Numbered from the stretch's first letter, positions 39,714-48,486 are shown. The stretch is 64,000 bases of DNA from Burkholderia ubonensis subsp. mesacidophila (GCF_002097715.1 NZ_CP020737.1:1240001-1304000), one strand, 5' to 3'. Notes: generated from the sequence alone by a model not told the origin. Made by a program: numbers and translations.

Positions 39714-39841
39714 CGTTTTCGAAACAACGTTTCGGAGTTTAACCGGCAACGTTGATTCGCGCAGTCTCTCAGGTTCTAGCACGGCCCTCGGAATGGCTAG
39801 AACTTTTTTAGCGCCACGGTCTCCGTGGCGCTTTTTTTTTG
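39714..39841 (+). ncRNA. Candidate small RNA of about 128 bases
   Basis: This is bounded by the candidate promoter upstream and a very strong terminator at its end. Inside are a small hairpin CGAAAC-AAC-GTTTCG, then GTTCTAGC ... GCTAGAAC with a run of T, then the final hairpin with a T-tract. Tandem hairpins, lack of an ORF and an independent promoter are what a bacterial sRNA shows. It does not match any RNA family that I can name. Confidence 0.5.
39810..39841 (+). terminator. Strong intrinsic terminator without an upstream gene
   Basis: AGCGCCACGG (39810-39819), loop TCT, CCGTGGCGCT (39823-39832), followed by an unbroken T run to 39841. A 10-bp perfect stem plus long T-tract is among the clearest terminators in the window, yet no plus-strand protein gene ends before it. 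Confidence 0.9.
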
Positions 39842-39880
39842 TCCGTTCGCTGCGCGCGTCGTTTGCGCACGCAAAAAAAA

Positions 39881-39909
39881 AGCGCGACGCCCGCAAGGGG
39901 CATCGCGCG
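39881..39909 (-). terminator. Intrinsic terminator of phoX
   Basis: Read on the minus strand: GCGCGA-TGCCC, loop CTTGC, GGGCG-TCGCGC, then nine T. An 11-bp stem with one G-T pair, placed about 80 bases after the phoX stop. Confidence 0.8.
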
Positions 39910-39988
39910 TGAAGCGGCGTAGCGCCACGAATGAAACGTGATGAAGCAGGGGGCGGTTCCCGCCGGCGGCGGGAACCGGTGCAGGGCG

Positions 39989-41947
39989 TCAGGCCTTCGC
40001 GAGCTTGATGCTGGTCGGCTCGGCCGTCAGGTAGCCGACGCTCGCGCCGAAGCGGTCCTTGAAGTTCGCGCGCACCAGCGGATCGAGGGTCGGCTTGACC
40101 TTGTCGTGCAGCGGCGACTCCCAGTCGCCCGCGTGCTGGAAGTTGCTCATGATGTAGGTCCAGCCGTTGATCTCGTCGACCGCGTGCAGGCCCGTCGATT
40201 CGGCGCCGGCCGGGCAGGACAGCACGCGCGTGAGCGCTTTCGTGTCGACGTTGTACGCCCACAGGAAGTTGTTCACGTGCATGCCCGAGTCCTCGCCGAT
40301 GAAGAGCGTGCGCAGCTTCTCCGAGAACTTCAGGTTGTCCGGGTTCGCGATCTTGTCCGGGTTCGCGAGGTTGCCGAGCGCGTCGGCAGCGGCGAGGTCC
40401 TCGCCGACCAGCGCGGCCGGCGCGCTCATGTCGACCGGCACCCAGTCGCTGTCGATCGCGGCGCCCGACGTGTCGCGCTGGCCGCCCTTCAGGTTCAGCG
40501 CGTAGACGGCGCCCGCGGCGATCTTCTTGTCGAGCGCGACGTCGCGCGACACCGCGTTGCCCTTGACCATCGACGTCTCGATCCGCGACATCGCCGTGTA
40601 GACGATCTTGTCCTTCGCGTTCACCGTCGTGCCTTCGAGCTTCGTGAACGCCATGCTGCCGCCGATCAGCGCCGCGTAGCGGTGCGTCTCGAGGAACGCG
40701 GCGGCCTTTTCCATGCCCGGCTTCACGCGAACCCAGTTGAATTTGCCGCTGAAATGGATCTTCGTGTAGCTCGCGTCGGCCGGATCGGTCGTCGCGACGT
40801 CCATGATGTCCGACCACTTCAGCGTGTTCGCGAGCGCCTCGATCTCGGCGCTCGTCGCGTGGCCGATCTTGAACCACGTGAGCGTCGCGGAACCGGCGCC
40901 CGCCGACGACGTTTGCGTCCACTTCGCGACGTACAGCGTGCCCGCCGACAGGTCGGCCGGCTTGTCCGCGACGAACATGAAGAGGCCGCCGTTGGTCGCG
41001 TCGTCGCCCATCATCACCGTGCGCTGGTCCGGCATCACTTGGATCAGCTCGTGCGAGATGCGGCCGAGGCAGTAGTGCTTCTTCGCGGTGCCGGTGCCGT
41101 CCGGGTTGACGGTGATCTCGGGCAGGTGGCCGTAGTGATACGGGTTGGCCCGGGTCTCGTCGCCGAACGTGTTGCGGCTGAACGCCTTGAACTGGGCGTC
41201 GGTCGCGGCCTTCGTCGCGTCCGGCTCGTATTCCTCGCTCGACAGGTGGGTGCCCCACGGCGACAGGCTCGCGCCGCAGGTGATCCACAGCCCGTGCGCC
41301 TTCGACGTGTCGACGTTGTGGTACTTGACGAGCTTGAGCGCGCCGCTCGCCGGATCCTGGTCGAGCGAGAGCACCGCGATCGGCGAAGGCAGCTGGCCGT
41401 ATTGCGACACGCTCGCCTGGTCGCGTGTCGTGTATTCGAACTGCACGACCGCGAACACCGTGTTGCCCTTCACGCCCGCCACGCTGGCGTTCTTCAGCGT
41501 CAGCAGCGAACTGCCGTCCGGGCAGTCCGAATAGAACTGGCGCTCCTTGCCCGCGACCGAGCGGTCGATGATCGGCTGGTTGTTGATGTCGTAGTAGCCG
41601 CCTGCGAGGATCGTGCCGCCCTTGCCGTCCGGCACCAGGTCGCCCGTCACGAAGAACGGCCGGTACGCGAGCTTGAAGTTGCGCGACGTGCCGTCGGAGA
41701 AGGACACCGACAGCGTCGAGCCCACCGTCGTCGTCGCCATCGCCGCCGGGTTGTCGAGCGCGGGCGCGGCCATCGACGCGAAGGTTGCCGCGGCGAATGC
41801 CGCAGCGGTCGGCGTCGCGGCCGGATGGTCGTCGCCGCCGCAGCCCGTCAGCAGGGCGGGCAGCGCGAGTCCGGAAAGGGGCAGCATGGGCGCGCCGGCG
41901 AGAATCTTCAGGGCCTGACGACGGGAAGCATTGGGCAACGCGGGCAT
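39989..41947 (-). CDS. phoX: PhoX-family phosphatase (DUF839), Tat-exported
   Basis: Exported protein of 652 residues. The N-terminus has a twin-arginine motif (SRRQALKIL) followed by a hydrophobic run that ends in a lipobox-like LLTGC, so it may be a Tat lipoprotein. The large beta-propeller-like body matches the PhoX/DUF839 family of alkaline phosphatases (SPWGTHLSSEEYEPD, GRISHELIQVMPDQRTVMMGDD, FIGEDSGMHVNNFLW). ATG 41947 is preferred over 42022. No clear Pho box was found upstream, so phosphate control is uncertain. An enzyme that frees phosphate from organic esters is the likely role. Confidence 0.85.
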   Translation of the reverse strand: MPALPNASRRQALKILAGAPMLPLSGLALPALLTGCGGDDHPAATPTAAAFAAATFASMAAPALDNPAAMATTTVGSTLSVSFSDGTSRNFKLAYRPFFVTGDLVPDGKGGTILAGGYYDINNQPIIDRSVAGKERQFYSDCPDGSSLLTLKNASVAGVKGNTVFAVVQFEYTTRDQASVSQYGQLPSPIAVLSLDQDPASGALKLVKYHNVDTSKAHGLWITCGASLSPWGTHLSSEEYEPDATKAATDAQFKAFSRNTFGDETRANPYHYGHLPEITVNPDGTGTAKKHYCLGRISHELIQVMPDQRTVMMGDDATNGGLFMFVADKPADLSAGTLYVAKWTQTSSAGAGSATLTWFKIGHATSAEIEALANTLKWSDIMDVATTDPADASYTKIHFSGKFNWVRVKPGMEKAAAFLETHRYAALIGGSMAFTKLEGTTVNAKDKIVYTAMSRIETSMVKGNAVSRDVALDKKIAAGAVYALNLKGGQRDTSGAAIDSDWVPVDMSAPAALVGEDLAAADALGNLANPDKIANPDNLKFSEKLRTLFIGEDSGMHVNNFLWAYNVDTKALTRVLSCPAGAESTGLHAVDEINGWTYIMSNFQHAGDWESPLHDKVKPTLDPLVRANFKDRFGASVGYLTAEPTSIKLAKA

Positions 41948-42107
41948 GTGGTGTCCAGTTTCGATTGTTGGAAGAGTTGTCGCCCCCGCACCGTTTGCAA
42001 ACGGCAAGCGATGCGAAGGCAAATTGAAAACTGGACGGAAGTGTAGGGACGCTAGATGAAAGTTTTTTGAATTGAAGTTGTAGGGTGATCGAGCGTCCGT
42101 TCGAATC

Positions 42108-43301
42108 TCAATCGCGTTCGGGCGTCGCCGAGATGCGGTGGATCGACAGGTCCGCGCCGTCGAACTCGGCCTCGCGGTCGAGGCGCAGGCCGACGGTCGC
42201 CTTCAGCGCGCCGTAGACGAGCGTGCCGCCGGCGAGCGCGATAGCGATGCCGCCGAGCGTGCCGACGACCTGCGAGCCGAACGCGACGCCGCCGAGACCG
42301 CCCAGCGCGGGCAGCCCGAACACGCCGGCCGCGATGCCGCCGAGCGCGCCGCACATGCCGTGCAGCGGCCACACGCCGAGCACGTCGTCGATGCGCCATT
42401 TGTTCTGCACGCAGGTGAACATCGCGACGAACAGCGCGCCGGCCGCGGCGCCGGTCGCGAGCGCGCCGATCGGGTGCATCACGTCGGACCCCGCGCAGAC
42501 CGCGACGAGCCCCGCGAGCGGGCCGTTGTACGTGAAGCCCGGATCGTTGCGGCCGGCGAGCCACGCGGCGAGCGTGCCGCCGACCATCGCCATCAGCGAG
42601 TTCAGCGCGACGAGGCCGCTCACCTTGTCGAGCGTCTGCGCGCTCATCACGTTGAAGCCGAACCACCCGACCGCGAGCACCCACGCGCCGAGCGCAAGGA
42701 ACGGGATGTTCGACGGCGGGTGCGCGGCGATCCGGCCGTCGTTGCCGTAGCGGCCGTGGCGCGCGCCGAGCAGCAGCACGGCGGGCAGCGCGACCCAGCC
42801 GCCGAACGCGTGCACGACGACCGAGCCCGCGAAATCGTGGAACGGCGCGCCGAACGCGTGCGCGAGCCACGCCTGGATGCCGAAGCGTTCGTTCCACGCA
42901 ATGCCTTCGAAGAACGGATAAATGAAGCCGACGATGATCAGCGTCGCGACGAGCTGCGGGTTGAATTTCGCGCGTTCGGCGATGCCGCCGGAGATGATCG
43001 CCGGAATCGCCGCGGCGAACGTCAGCAGGAAGAAGAAGCGCACGAGCGCATAGCCGCTGTGCTGCGACAGCGTGCCGATGTCGTCGAAGAACTCGACGCC
43101 GTACGCGATCGTGTAGCCGATGAAGAAATACGCGATGGTCGACACCGAGAAATCAACCAGGATCTTCACGAGTGCGTTGACCTGGTTCTTCTTGCGCACC
43201 GTGCCCAGTTCGAGGAACGCGAAGCCCGCGTGCATCGCGAGCACCATGACGGCGCCGATCAACAGGAACAGCGTGTCGACGCCGGATTTCAGACCATCCA
43301 T
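42108..43301 (-). CDS. amtB: Ammonium transporter AmtB
   Basis: Ammonium channel of 397 residues with 11 predicted membrane segments. Conserved features are the periplasmic-gate Phe region (FFFLLTFAAAIPA), Asp and the first pore His in DFAGSVVVHAFGGW, GWFGFNVMSA, and the second pore His in PLHGMCGALGG. It lacks the cleaved signal peptide of E. coli AmtB. The C-terminal tail (DREAEFDGADL) would contact a PII protein, but no glnK gene adjoins it. A good sigma-54 promoter lies just upstream, so induction by nitrogen limitation through NtrC is likely. Confidence 0.93.
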   Translation of the reverse strand: MDGLKSGVDTLFLLIGAVMVLAMHAGFAFLELGTVRKKNQVNALVKILVDFSVSTIAYFFIGYTIAYGVEFFDDIGTLSQHSGYALVRFFFLLTFAAAIPAIISGGIAERAKFNPQLVATLIIVGFIYPFFEGIAWNERFGIQAWLAHAFGAPFHDFAGSVVVHAFGGWVALPAVLLLGARHGRYGNDGRIAAHPPSNIPFLALGAWVLAVGWFGFNVMSAQTLDKVSGLVALNSLMAMVGGTLAAWLAGRNDPGFTYNGPLAGLVAVCAGSDVMHPIGALATGAAAGALFVAMFTCVQNKWRIDDVLGVWPLHGMCGALGGIAAGVFGLPALGGLGGVAFGSQVVGTLGGIAIALAGGTLVYGALKATVGLRLDREAEFDGADLSIHRISATPERD

Positions 43302-43336
43302 TCCGAAGCTTCCTTGCTCAAAAAATGGGCGAGGAA

Positions 43337-43352
43337 CGCAAAAATCGAGCCA
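43337..43352 (-). promoter_or_regulatory. Sigma-54 (-24/-12) promoter of amtB
   Basis: On the minus strand the sequence is TGGCTCGATTTTTGCG. GG and GC are exactly 10 bases apart, and it matches the consensus TGGCAC-N5-TTGC at all but one core base. It lies 36 bases upstream of the amtB start, leaving a leader of roughly 25 bases. NtrC sites further upstream were not identified. Confidence 0.75.
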
Positions 43353-43553
43353 ACTTGGTGAATGATTGCGTGGAAATGGTGCGGCGCGCGCTGCCGCGTG
43401 GGGCGCGGGCGCGGTGCATGCGCACCGGGGCCCGGCGGTCGTTCGGGCCGGGCGGCGTCGGTCGCACGGGCGTGGTGCGGGACGTTCCGATCTGGTGCGG
43501 GCGGGGCGCGCGATGGTGCGCGATCATGTGGCATCGCGCACCGGCCTGGCGCG

Positions 43554-43889
43554 TCAGGAGCGCCGGATGAACAGGCGCGGGCGGCGCAGCCGCACGGCGC
43601 AGGCGGACCAGTAGGCGGCGACCGCCGCGAGCCCGAGCGCAGCGAACGCGATTGCCGCGAAGCCGGCCGGGGACGCGTCGGCGCTGTCGGCGACCAGCAT
43701 TTCGCGCGCGACGATCAGCGCGGCCGTCCAGAAGCCGAAAATCGCCTGCGTGAGCAGGCGCGCGGATTCGATGCGGCGCGCGCGGCCGAGCTCCGGCGGA
43801 TGGCGCGAGGGCGGCGCGCGCAGGCACAGGAACCAGGTGGCGGCCAGCAGGACGGCCAGGACGATGAGCCAGTTGACGAGAAAATCCAT
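43554..43889 (-). CDS. Small membrane protein of unknown function
   Basis: Predicted inner-membrane protein of 111 residues with three hydrophobic segments (about 5-22, 48-65 and 75-95) and an Arg-rich C-terminus (RLRRPRLFIRRS). No family is recognised. It stands alone between amtB and the lipoprotein gene, about 250 bases upstream of amtB in the same direction, and amtB has its own promoter. Coding is supported by GC-biased third positions and a plausible membrane topology. Confidence 0.6.
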   Translation of the reverse strand: MDFLVNWLIVLAVLLAATWFLCLRAPPSRHPPELGRARRIESARLLTQAIFGFWTAALIVAREMLVADSADASPAGFAAIAFAALGLAAVAAYWSACAVRLRRPRLFIRRS

Positions 43890-44081
43890 GGAATGCGGAT
43901 CGCGGGCGATGCGGGTCGGGGGGCTTCACTTTAGGGCGATCGCCCGCGCGATTGAATCAGACGAGTCCGAAATTGAAAGCTGTTTTTAACCCGGAGTGAG
44001 CGAAATGCGGCGCACATCGGCGGTATCATCGACATCGTTTCAACCAGAAAGGGCCGCGCGGCGCGTGGCCGGAGAATGCAG

Positions 44082-44504
44082 ATGAAGGTAAGTGAATGGC
44101 GAGTGAGCGGGCGTGGTCCCGTGCTGGCGGTCGCCGCCGCGTGCGCGGCGCTGCTGCTCGGCGGATGCGAGAAGTCCGGCGCGCCCGCGCAACCCGACAC
44201 GGCCGCGAGCGCGGCCGCCGACGCCGCGAAGCAGGCGACGCAGGCTATCGACCAGGTGACGAGCGCGGTGAACCAGCAGCTCGGCGCGGCGAAGGCCGGC
44301 ATCGCGTCCGCGGCGTCCGCCGTGCCGCCGCTCTCCGCGAGCGGCCTCGCGTCCGCCGCGCAGGCGCAGATCGACGCGGCGGCGTCCGCGGTCGTCGCGC
44401 ACGCCGCGTCCGAAGCCGGCGCGAAGCTCGCGGAAGCCGGGCGCAAGCTCCAGCAATGGAGCCAGCAGGGTGCGTCCGCCACCAAGCCTGCCAGCGGCCA
44501 GTGA
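44082..44504 (+). CDS. Alanine-rich lipoprotein of unknown function
   Basis: Lipoprotein of 140 residues. The lipobox LLGGC places the lipidated Cys near residue 27. The mature chain is an Ala-rich heptad-like helix (QATQAIDQVTSAVNQQL, AASAVVAHAASEAGAKLAEAG), probably a coiled coil, with no catalytic motif. ATG 44082 is preferred over ATG 44076 because GGAG lies 7 bases before it. Such helical lipoproteins often link the outer membrane and peptidoglycan, but nothing in this sequence fixes that role. Confidence 0.75.
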   Translation: MKVSEWRVSGRGPVLAVAAACAALLLGGCEKSGAPAQPDTAASAAADAAKQATQAIDQVTSAVNQQLGAAKAGIASAASAVPPLSASGLASAAQAQIDAAASAVVAHAASEAGAKLAEAGRKLQQWSQQGASATKPASGQ

Positions 44505-44529
44505 CCGGCCGCTTGCATGATCCACAAAA

Positions 44530-44548
44530 TGTAATTATCATGGTTACA
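44530..44548. promoter_or_regulatory. Rrf2-type operator upstream of the Rrf2 gene
   Basis: TGTAATTATCATGGTTACA: TGTAA and TTACA arms separated by 9 bases, about 50 bases before the rrf2 start. The same spacing and arms occur upstream of the next gene (45151-45169). Together they suggest autoregulation. Confidence 0.65.
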
Positions 44549-44598
44549 CATTGTCGCCGGCAGCCGGTTCGAACCGGCGCCGGTCGAGTGAGCAAGGA

Positions 44599-45054
44599 AT
44601 GAATACCAGCAGCCGATTCGCGTTTGCCGTGCACGTGCTCGCCTTGCTGTCGATGCAGGAGGGCGTTCCGTTGTCGTCCGACATCATCGCCGGCAGCGTG
44701 AACACGAATCCGGCGCTGATTCGCCGGCTGCTGTCGATGCTCGCGGCGGTCGGGCTGACGACGTCCCAGCTCGGCGCGGGCGGCGGCGCGCTGCTCGCAC
44801 GCGAGCCGGCCAGCATCACGCTGCTCGACGTGTACCGGGCGGTCGACGACGCGCAGCTGTTTGCGCTGCACCGCGAGGCGCCGAACCCGGCGTGTCTCGT
44901 CGGGCGGCACATCCAGGGCGTGCTGACGGACTACATCGGCGACGCGCAGCGTGCGATGGAAGCGTCCCTCGCCACCCGCACGCTGGCCGACGTGACGGCC
45001 GACGTGCTGAATTCCGAGCAGCTTCTGCTGCATCGGGCCGGCGCCGGCGGATGA
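44599..45054 (+). CDS. Rrf2-family transcriptional regulator (YwnA-like)
   Basis: Winged-helix regulator of 151 residues. The recognition region is SVNTNPALIRRLLSMLAAVGL (about 30-52), followed by the beta wing and a dimerisation helix. The IscR/NsrR cluster cysteines are absent; one Cys (in NPACLVG) remains, so Fe-S sensing is unlikely and thiol sensing is possible. YwnA-type Rrf2 proteins usually sit beside an NAD(P)H-binding gene like the one here. ATG 44599 has AAGGA before it. A terminator follows the gene. Confidence 0.88.
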   Translation: MNTSSRFAFAVHVLALLSMQEGVPLSSDIIAGSVNTNPALIRRLLSMLAAVGLTTSQLGAGGGALLAREPASITLLDVYRAVDDAQLFALHREAPNPACLVGRHIQGVLTDYIGDAQRAMEASLATRTLADVTADVLNSEQLLLHRAGAGG

Positions 45055-45117
45055 GCTGACGCGGATGAGCGAATGACAGAGCGGTGAGCCGGCTGCGCGA
45101 CGCGCGGCCGGCACAAC

Positions 45118-45140
45118 GGGGTGGATCACCCCATTTTTTT
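45118..45140 (+). terminator. Intrinsic terminator after the Rrf2 gene
   Basis: GGGGTG, loop GAT, CACCCC, A and seven T. It makes the regulator gene monocistronic and leaves the next gene with its own operator and promoter. Confidence 0.75.
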
Positions 45141-45147
45141 CGGCCTT

Positions 45148-45172
45148 ATATGTAATTAAATAAGTTACATAT
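45148..45172. promoter_or_regulatory. Second Rrf2-type operator, upstream of the NAD(P)H-binding gene
   Basis: The core TGTAATTAAATAAGTTACA (45151-45169) extends outward to perfect 8-base arms, ATATGTAA and TTACATAT, separated by 9 bases. It is 22 bases before the start codon, so binding should block transcription or initiation. Confidence 0.7.
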
Positions 45173-45194
45173 TTTTTCTTTCTGGAGAATCGAC

Positions 45195-45836
45195 ATGACG
45201 CAACGTACCTTGAACATCGCCCTGTTCGGCGCAACCGGCACGATCGGCTCGCGCATCGCCGCGGAAGCCGCGCGGCGCGGCCATCGTGTGACGGCGCTGT
45301 CGCGCACGCCGGGCGCGGGCGGCGACGGCATCACCGCGAAGGCCGCCGACCTGTTCGACCCGGCGAGCATCGCGGCCGCGCTGCCGGGCCACGACGTCGT
45401 CGCGAGCGCATACGGCCCGAAGCAGGACGATCCGGCGAAGGTCGTCGCGGCGACCCACGCGCTCGTCGCCGGCGTGCGCGCGGCTGGCCTGAAGCGGCTC
45501 GTCGTGGTCGGCGGCGCGGGTTCGCTCGAAGTCGCGCCGGGCAAGCAGCTCGTCGATGCCGAAGGCTTCCCGGACGCGTACAAGGCGGTCGCGCTTGCGC
45601 ACCGCGATGCGCTCGCGTACCTGCGCAGCGCCGGCGATCTCGACTGGACGTTCTTCGCGCCGGCCGCGCTGATCGCGCCGGGCGAGCGCACGGGCACGTT
45701 CCGCACCGGCGCCGGCAAGCTGATCGTCGACGCGAACGGCGACAGCAAGATTTCGGCCGAGGACTACGCGATCGCGTTCGTCGATGCGCTCGAGCAGGGC
45801 AGCTTCGTGCGCGAGATCGCGACCGTCGCGTACTGA
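45195..45836 (+). CDS. NAD(P)H-binding protein (YwnB-like atypical SDR)
   Basis: Rossmann protein of 213 residues with the nucleotide-binding start IALFGATGTIGSRIA. Conserved blocks are VVASAYGPKQDDPAK, LVVVGGAGSLEVAPGKQLVD and DLDWTFFAPAALIAPGERTG, as in the YwnB/NADH(P)-binding family. The catalytic Tyr-Lys pair of classical SDRs is not obvious. It is the probable target of the adjacent Rrf2 regulator. A quinone or reactive-electrophile response role is common for such pairs; none is shown here. Confidence 0.88.
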   Translation: MTQRTLNIALFGATGTIGSRIAAEAARRGHRVTALSRTPGAGGDGITAKAADLFDPASIAAALPGHDVVASAYGPKQDDPAKVVAATHALVAGVRAAGLKRLVVVGGAGSLEVAPGKQLVDAEGFPDAYKAVALAHRDALAYLRSAGDLDWTFFAPAALIAPGERTGTFRTGAGKLIVDANGDSKISAEDYAIAFVDALEQGSFVREIATVAY

Positions 45837-45963
45837 GCGGCGGCCGGCGGCGCGAGACCGCTCCCGGGCTGCCCGCCCAGCTGCCCGCCCCGCCATTTCG
45901 GCGGGGCCGCTGCCGGTTGACGCTACACTAGGCGATCCGTGCTTCCCCAGACAGGATCGCAAT

Positions 45964-48486
45964 TTGCTTTCGTTCTCCTTGCAATTTCTGGGCTGGGCAG
46001 TGACGGCCTGTTGTGTCGTTTTGCTGTCCAGCCTTGTCGCAGTGCGCCGGCCAGTCCGGCCCCGTATTGCGGCCCGTCTCACGCCGTGTGCCGCCGCGCT
46101 CGGGCTCGTGTTCGGGGTCGGGTTCGCGCAGCCCGCGCCGGCGGCGACCGTGCCCGTGCCCGGACTCGCGACGTTCCAGAAGCTGATCGCGCCCGCGGTC
46201 GCGGAGGCGCCCGCGTCGGCGGCCTCGGGCGCGGCCGCGTCGGGCGCCGCGGCGGCCTCTGCGCCGTCGCCGGCGAGCGCCGCCGAGATCGCCCAGTCGT
46301 TCAATGCCGTGATCCGCATGCTCGACAACGATCGGCAGCGGACCGCGCTCGTGTCGCAGCTCAAGGCGTTGCGCGACGTCGCGCAGTCCGCGCAGGCGGC
46401 ATCCGCCGCATCGGCCCCGTCGGCGGCGAACGCCGGCCTGTGGGGCGCGATCGCATCCGGGATGGCGTCTGTCGAATCGAGCATGAAGCAGGGCGATTCG
46501 CCGCTGCACTACTGGGCGGGGCGCTTCACCGCGGCCGGCAACGAGCTCTATACGATCGTGAGCGGCCACGGCCCCGAATCGTTCGGCATGACCCTGCTCG
46601 ACTGCGTGCTGCTGCTGGTCGGCTGGGGCGCGTGCGCGGTCGCGCTGATCGCCGTGCAGCAGCGGCTCGCTGCGCGCCTGGGCGCCGCCGCCAGGCTGAA
46701 TCCGAACCCGAGCGCGCACGAGATGCTGATGTTCGCGCTGCGCCGGGTCGGCCCGTGGATCATCGCGTTCGTGCTCGTGCTGTCGATCGCGCGCAACCTG
46801 CCGGAATCGCTCGGCCGCACCGTCGCGCTCGTGATCGCGTATGCGATCGTGGCGGGCTCGGTGTTCGCGGCGCTGTGCCTGATCATGTTCGCGCTGTTCA
46901 GCGCCGGGCACCGCCGCGCGGCGGGGCGCGTGCTGATCGAGCGATCGTGGCGCCTGCTGCGCGTGATCGGCGCGTTCGGCGCGCTCGGCGACGCGGCGCT
47001 CAACTACGACGTCGCCCATCTGCTCGGCACCAATCTCGCGGGCCTGATCGCGACGGTTGCGAACATGATCGCGGCCACGCTGTGCGCGTATTTCGCGCTC
47101 GCGTTCCGGCGCCCGGTCGCGCACCTGATCCGCAACCGCAGCTATGCGCTGCGCACGGGGCATCGCGCGACGACCGAGATGGCCGAATTCGCCGCTTGGA
47201 TCTGGCCGGTGCCGGTGTTGCTGCTGGCGTTCGCCGCGGTGTTCGGCACGCTTGCCGGCAGCCGTTCGTCGTCGAACCTGCTGCAGACGTCGATCGTCAC
47301 CGCGCTGCTGCTGGTGCTCGCGTTCTTCCTGTCGGCGGTCGTGCTGCGCGTCACGCGTCCGAACCCCGCGCACCGCCGCGTGCGGCGCAACCAGTCCGCG
47401 TACGTCGCGCGGCTCGTGCGCTTCGCCGGCTCGCTGATGACGCTGTTCATCTGGCTCGGCTACGTCGAGCTGACGTCGCGGCTGTGGGGCATCTCGATCG
47501 CGCGCATCGTCGAGCACAGCGTCGCGGCGCGCGGCATCGCGCAGGCGATGAGCGCGATCGTCGTCACGTGGTTCGTGTCGTGGCTCACGTGGATCATCGT
47601 CGATACGGCGATCCTCGAGGCGCTCAATTCGGCGGCCGCGCGCCGCGGCCGCAATCCGAGCGTGCGCGCGCGCACGATGCTGCCGCTCGTGCGCAACGTC
47701 GTGTTCGTCACGATCCTCACGATCGCCGCGGTCGTCACCGCGGCGAGCCTCGGCATCAACGTCACGCCGCTGCTCGCCGGCGCCGGCGTGATCGGCCTCG
47801 CGGTCGGCTTCGGCGCGCAGTCGCTCGTGTCCGACCTGATCACCGGGCTCTTCATCATCGTCGAGGACACGATCTCGGTCGGCGACTGGATCGACGTCGA
47901 CGGCGGCCACGCGGGCACCGTCGAGCACCTGTCGATCCGCACCGTGCGGCTGCGCGACGGGCAGGGCGCGCTGCACGCGATTCCGTTCTCGCAGATCAAG
48001 ATCGTCAAGAACCTGTCGCGCGACTTCGGCTGCGCGGTGTTCGAGGTGCGCGCGCCGCTGTCCGCCGACGTCGACGAGATCACGCATCTGATCCGCGACG
48101 CGGGCGGCGACCTGTGGAGCGACGTCACGGTGCGGCGCCTGATGCTCGGCGGCGTCGAGGTGTGGGGGCTCGACCGCTTCGAGCCGAACTGGCTGATCTT
48201 CAAGGGGCAGATCCGCACGCAGCCACTGCAGCAGTCGACCGTGATGCGCGCGTTCAACGCGCGCGTGAAGGCGCGGATGGAGGCGGCAGGCATCGCGATT
48301 CCGGTGCCGCAGATGCAGGTGGTGTCGCCGCCACGCGGCGCGGCGGAAGAGGGGGCGGCCGAAGGGCCGGTCGTGGGCGCCGGCGAGGCGGGGGCGGCCA
48401 ATGAAGCGTTGGCGTCGACGCACGGCGCGTCTGCGTCGGCAGCAGCGGCAGCAGCGCAGGCCGCGCGCAACAGCGGCGGCGCGTGA
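45964..48486 (+). CDS. Large mechanosensitive channel of the MscS family (YbiO-like)
   Basis: Inner-membrane channel of about 840 residues. A hydrophobic N-terminus with a signal-like segment leads to a periplasmic Ala-rich region. About ten membrane segments follow. The last, glycine/alanine-rich pore helix (LLAGAGVIGLAVGFGAQSLVSDLITG, near residues 600-625) is the MscS pore motif, followed by the beta domain (ISVGDWIDVDGGHAGTVEHLSIRTVRLR). The start is probably TTG 45964 with CAGGA before it; the upstream extension in the same frame is Arg-rich. The C-terminal 60 residues are Ala/Gly/Glu-rich. The channel should release solutes on osmotic downshock. Confidence 0.85.
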   Translation: MLSFSLQFLGWAVTACCVVLLSSLVAVRRPVRPRIAARLTPCAAALGLVFGVGFAQPAPAATVPVPGLATFQKLIAPAVAEAPASAASGAAASGAAAASAPSPASAAEIAQSFNAVIRMLDNDRQRTALVSQLKALRDVAQSAQAASAASAPSAANAGLWGAIASGMASVESSMKQGDSPLHYWAGRFTAAGNELYTIVSGHGPESFGMTLLDCVLLLVGWGACAVALIAVQQRLAARLGAAARLNPNPSAHEMLMFALRRVGPWIIAFVLVLSIARNLPESLGRTVALVIAYAIVAGSVFAALCLIMFALFSAGHRRAAGRVLIERSWRLLRVIGAFGALGDAALNYDVAHLLGTNLAGLIATVANMIAATLCAYFALAFRRPVAHLIRNRSYALRTGHRATTEMAEFAAWIWPVPVLLLAFAAVFGTLAGSRSSSNLLQTSIVTALLLVLAFFLSAVVLRVTRPNPAHRRVRRNQSAYVARLVRFAGSLMTLFIWLGYVELTSRLWGISIARIVEHSVAARGIAQAMSAIVVTWFVSWLTWIIVDTAILEALNSAAARRGRNPSVRARTMLPLVRNVVFVTILTIAAVVTAASLGINVTPLLAGAGVIGLAVGFGAQSLVSDLITGLFIIVEDTISVGDWIDVDGGHAGTVEHLSIRTVRLRDGQGALHAIPFSQIKIVKNLSRDFGCAVFEVRAPLSADVDEITHLIRDAGGDLWSDVTVRRLMLGGVEVWGLDRFEPNWLIFKGQIRTQPLQQSTVMRAFNARVKARMEAAGIAIPVPQMQVVSPPRGAAEEGAAEGPVVGAGEAGAANEALASTHGASASAAAAAAQAARNSGGA

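Larger units (their letters stand above)
39493..39988. other. Gene-free region with an orphan transcription unit
   Basis: No protein gene is credible across 496 bases between the IclR gene and phoX. It holds a candidate small RNA (39714-39841) with its own promoter, and on the opposite strand the phoX terminator (39881-39909). It is AT-richer than its surroundings. Confidence 0.6.

Noticed and set aside
41948..42107. Pho box upstream of phoX
   Set aside because: No pair of CTGTCAT-like direct repeats with correct spacing could be found.
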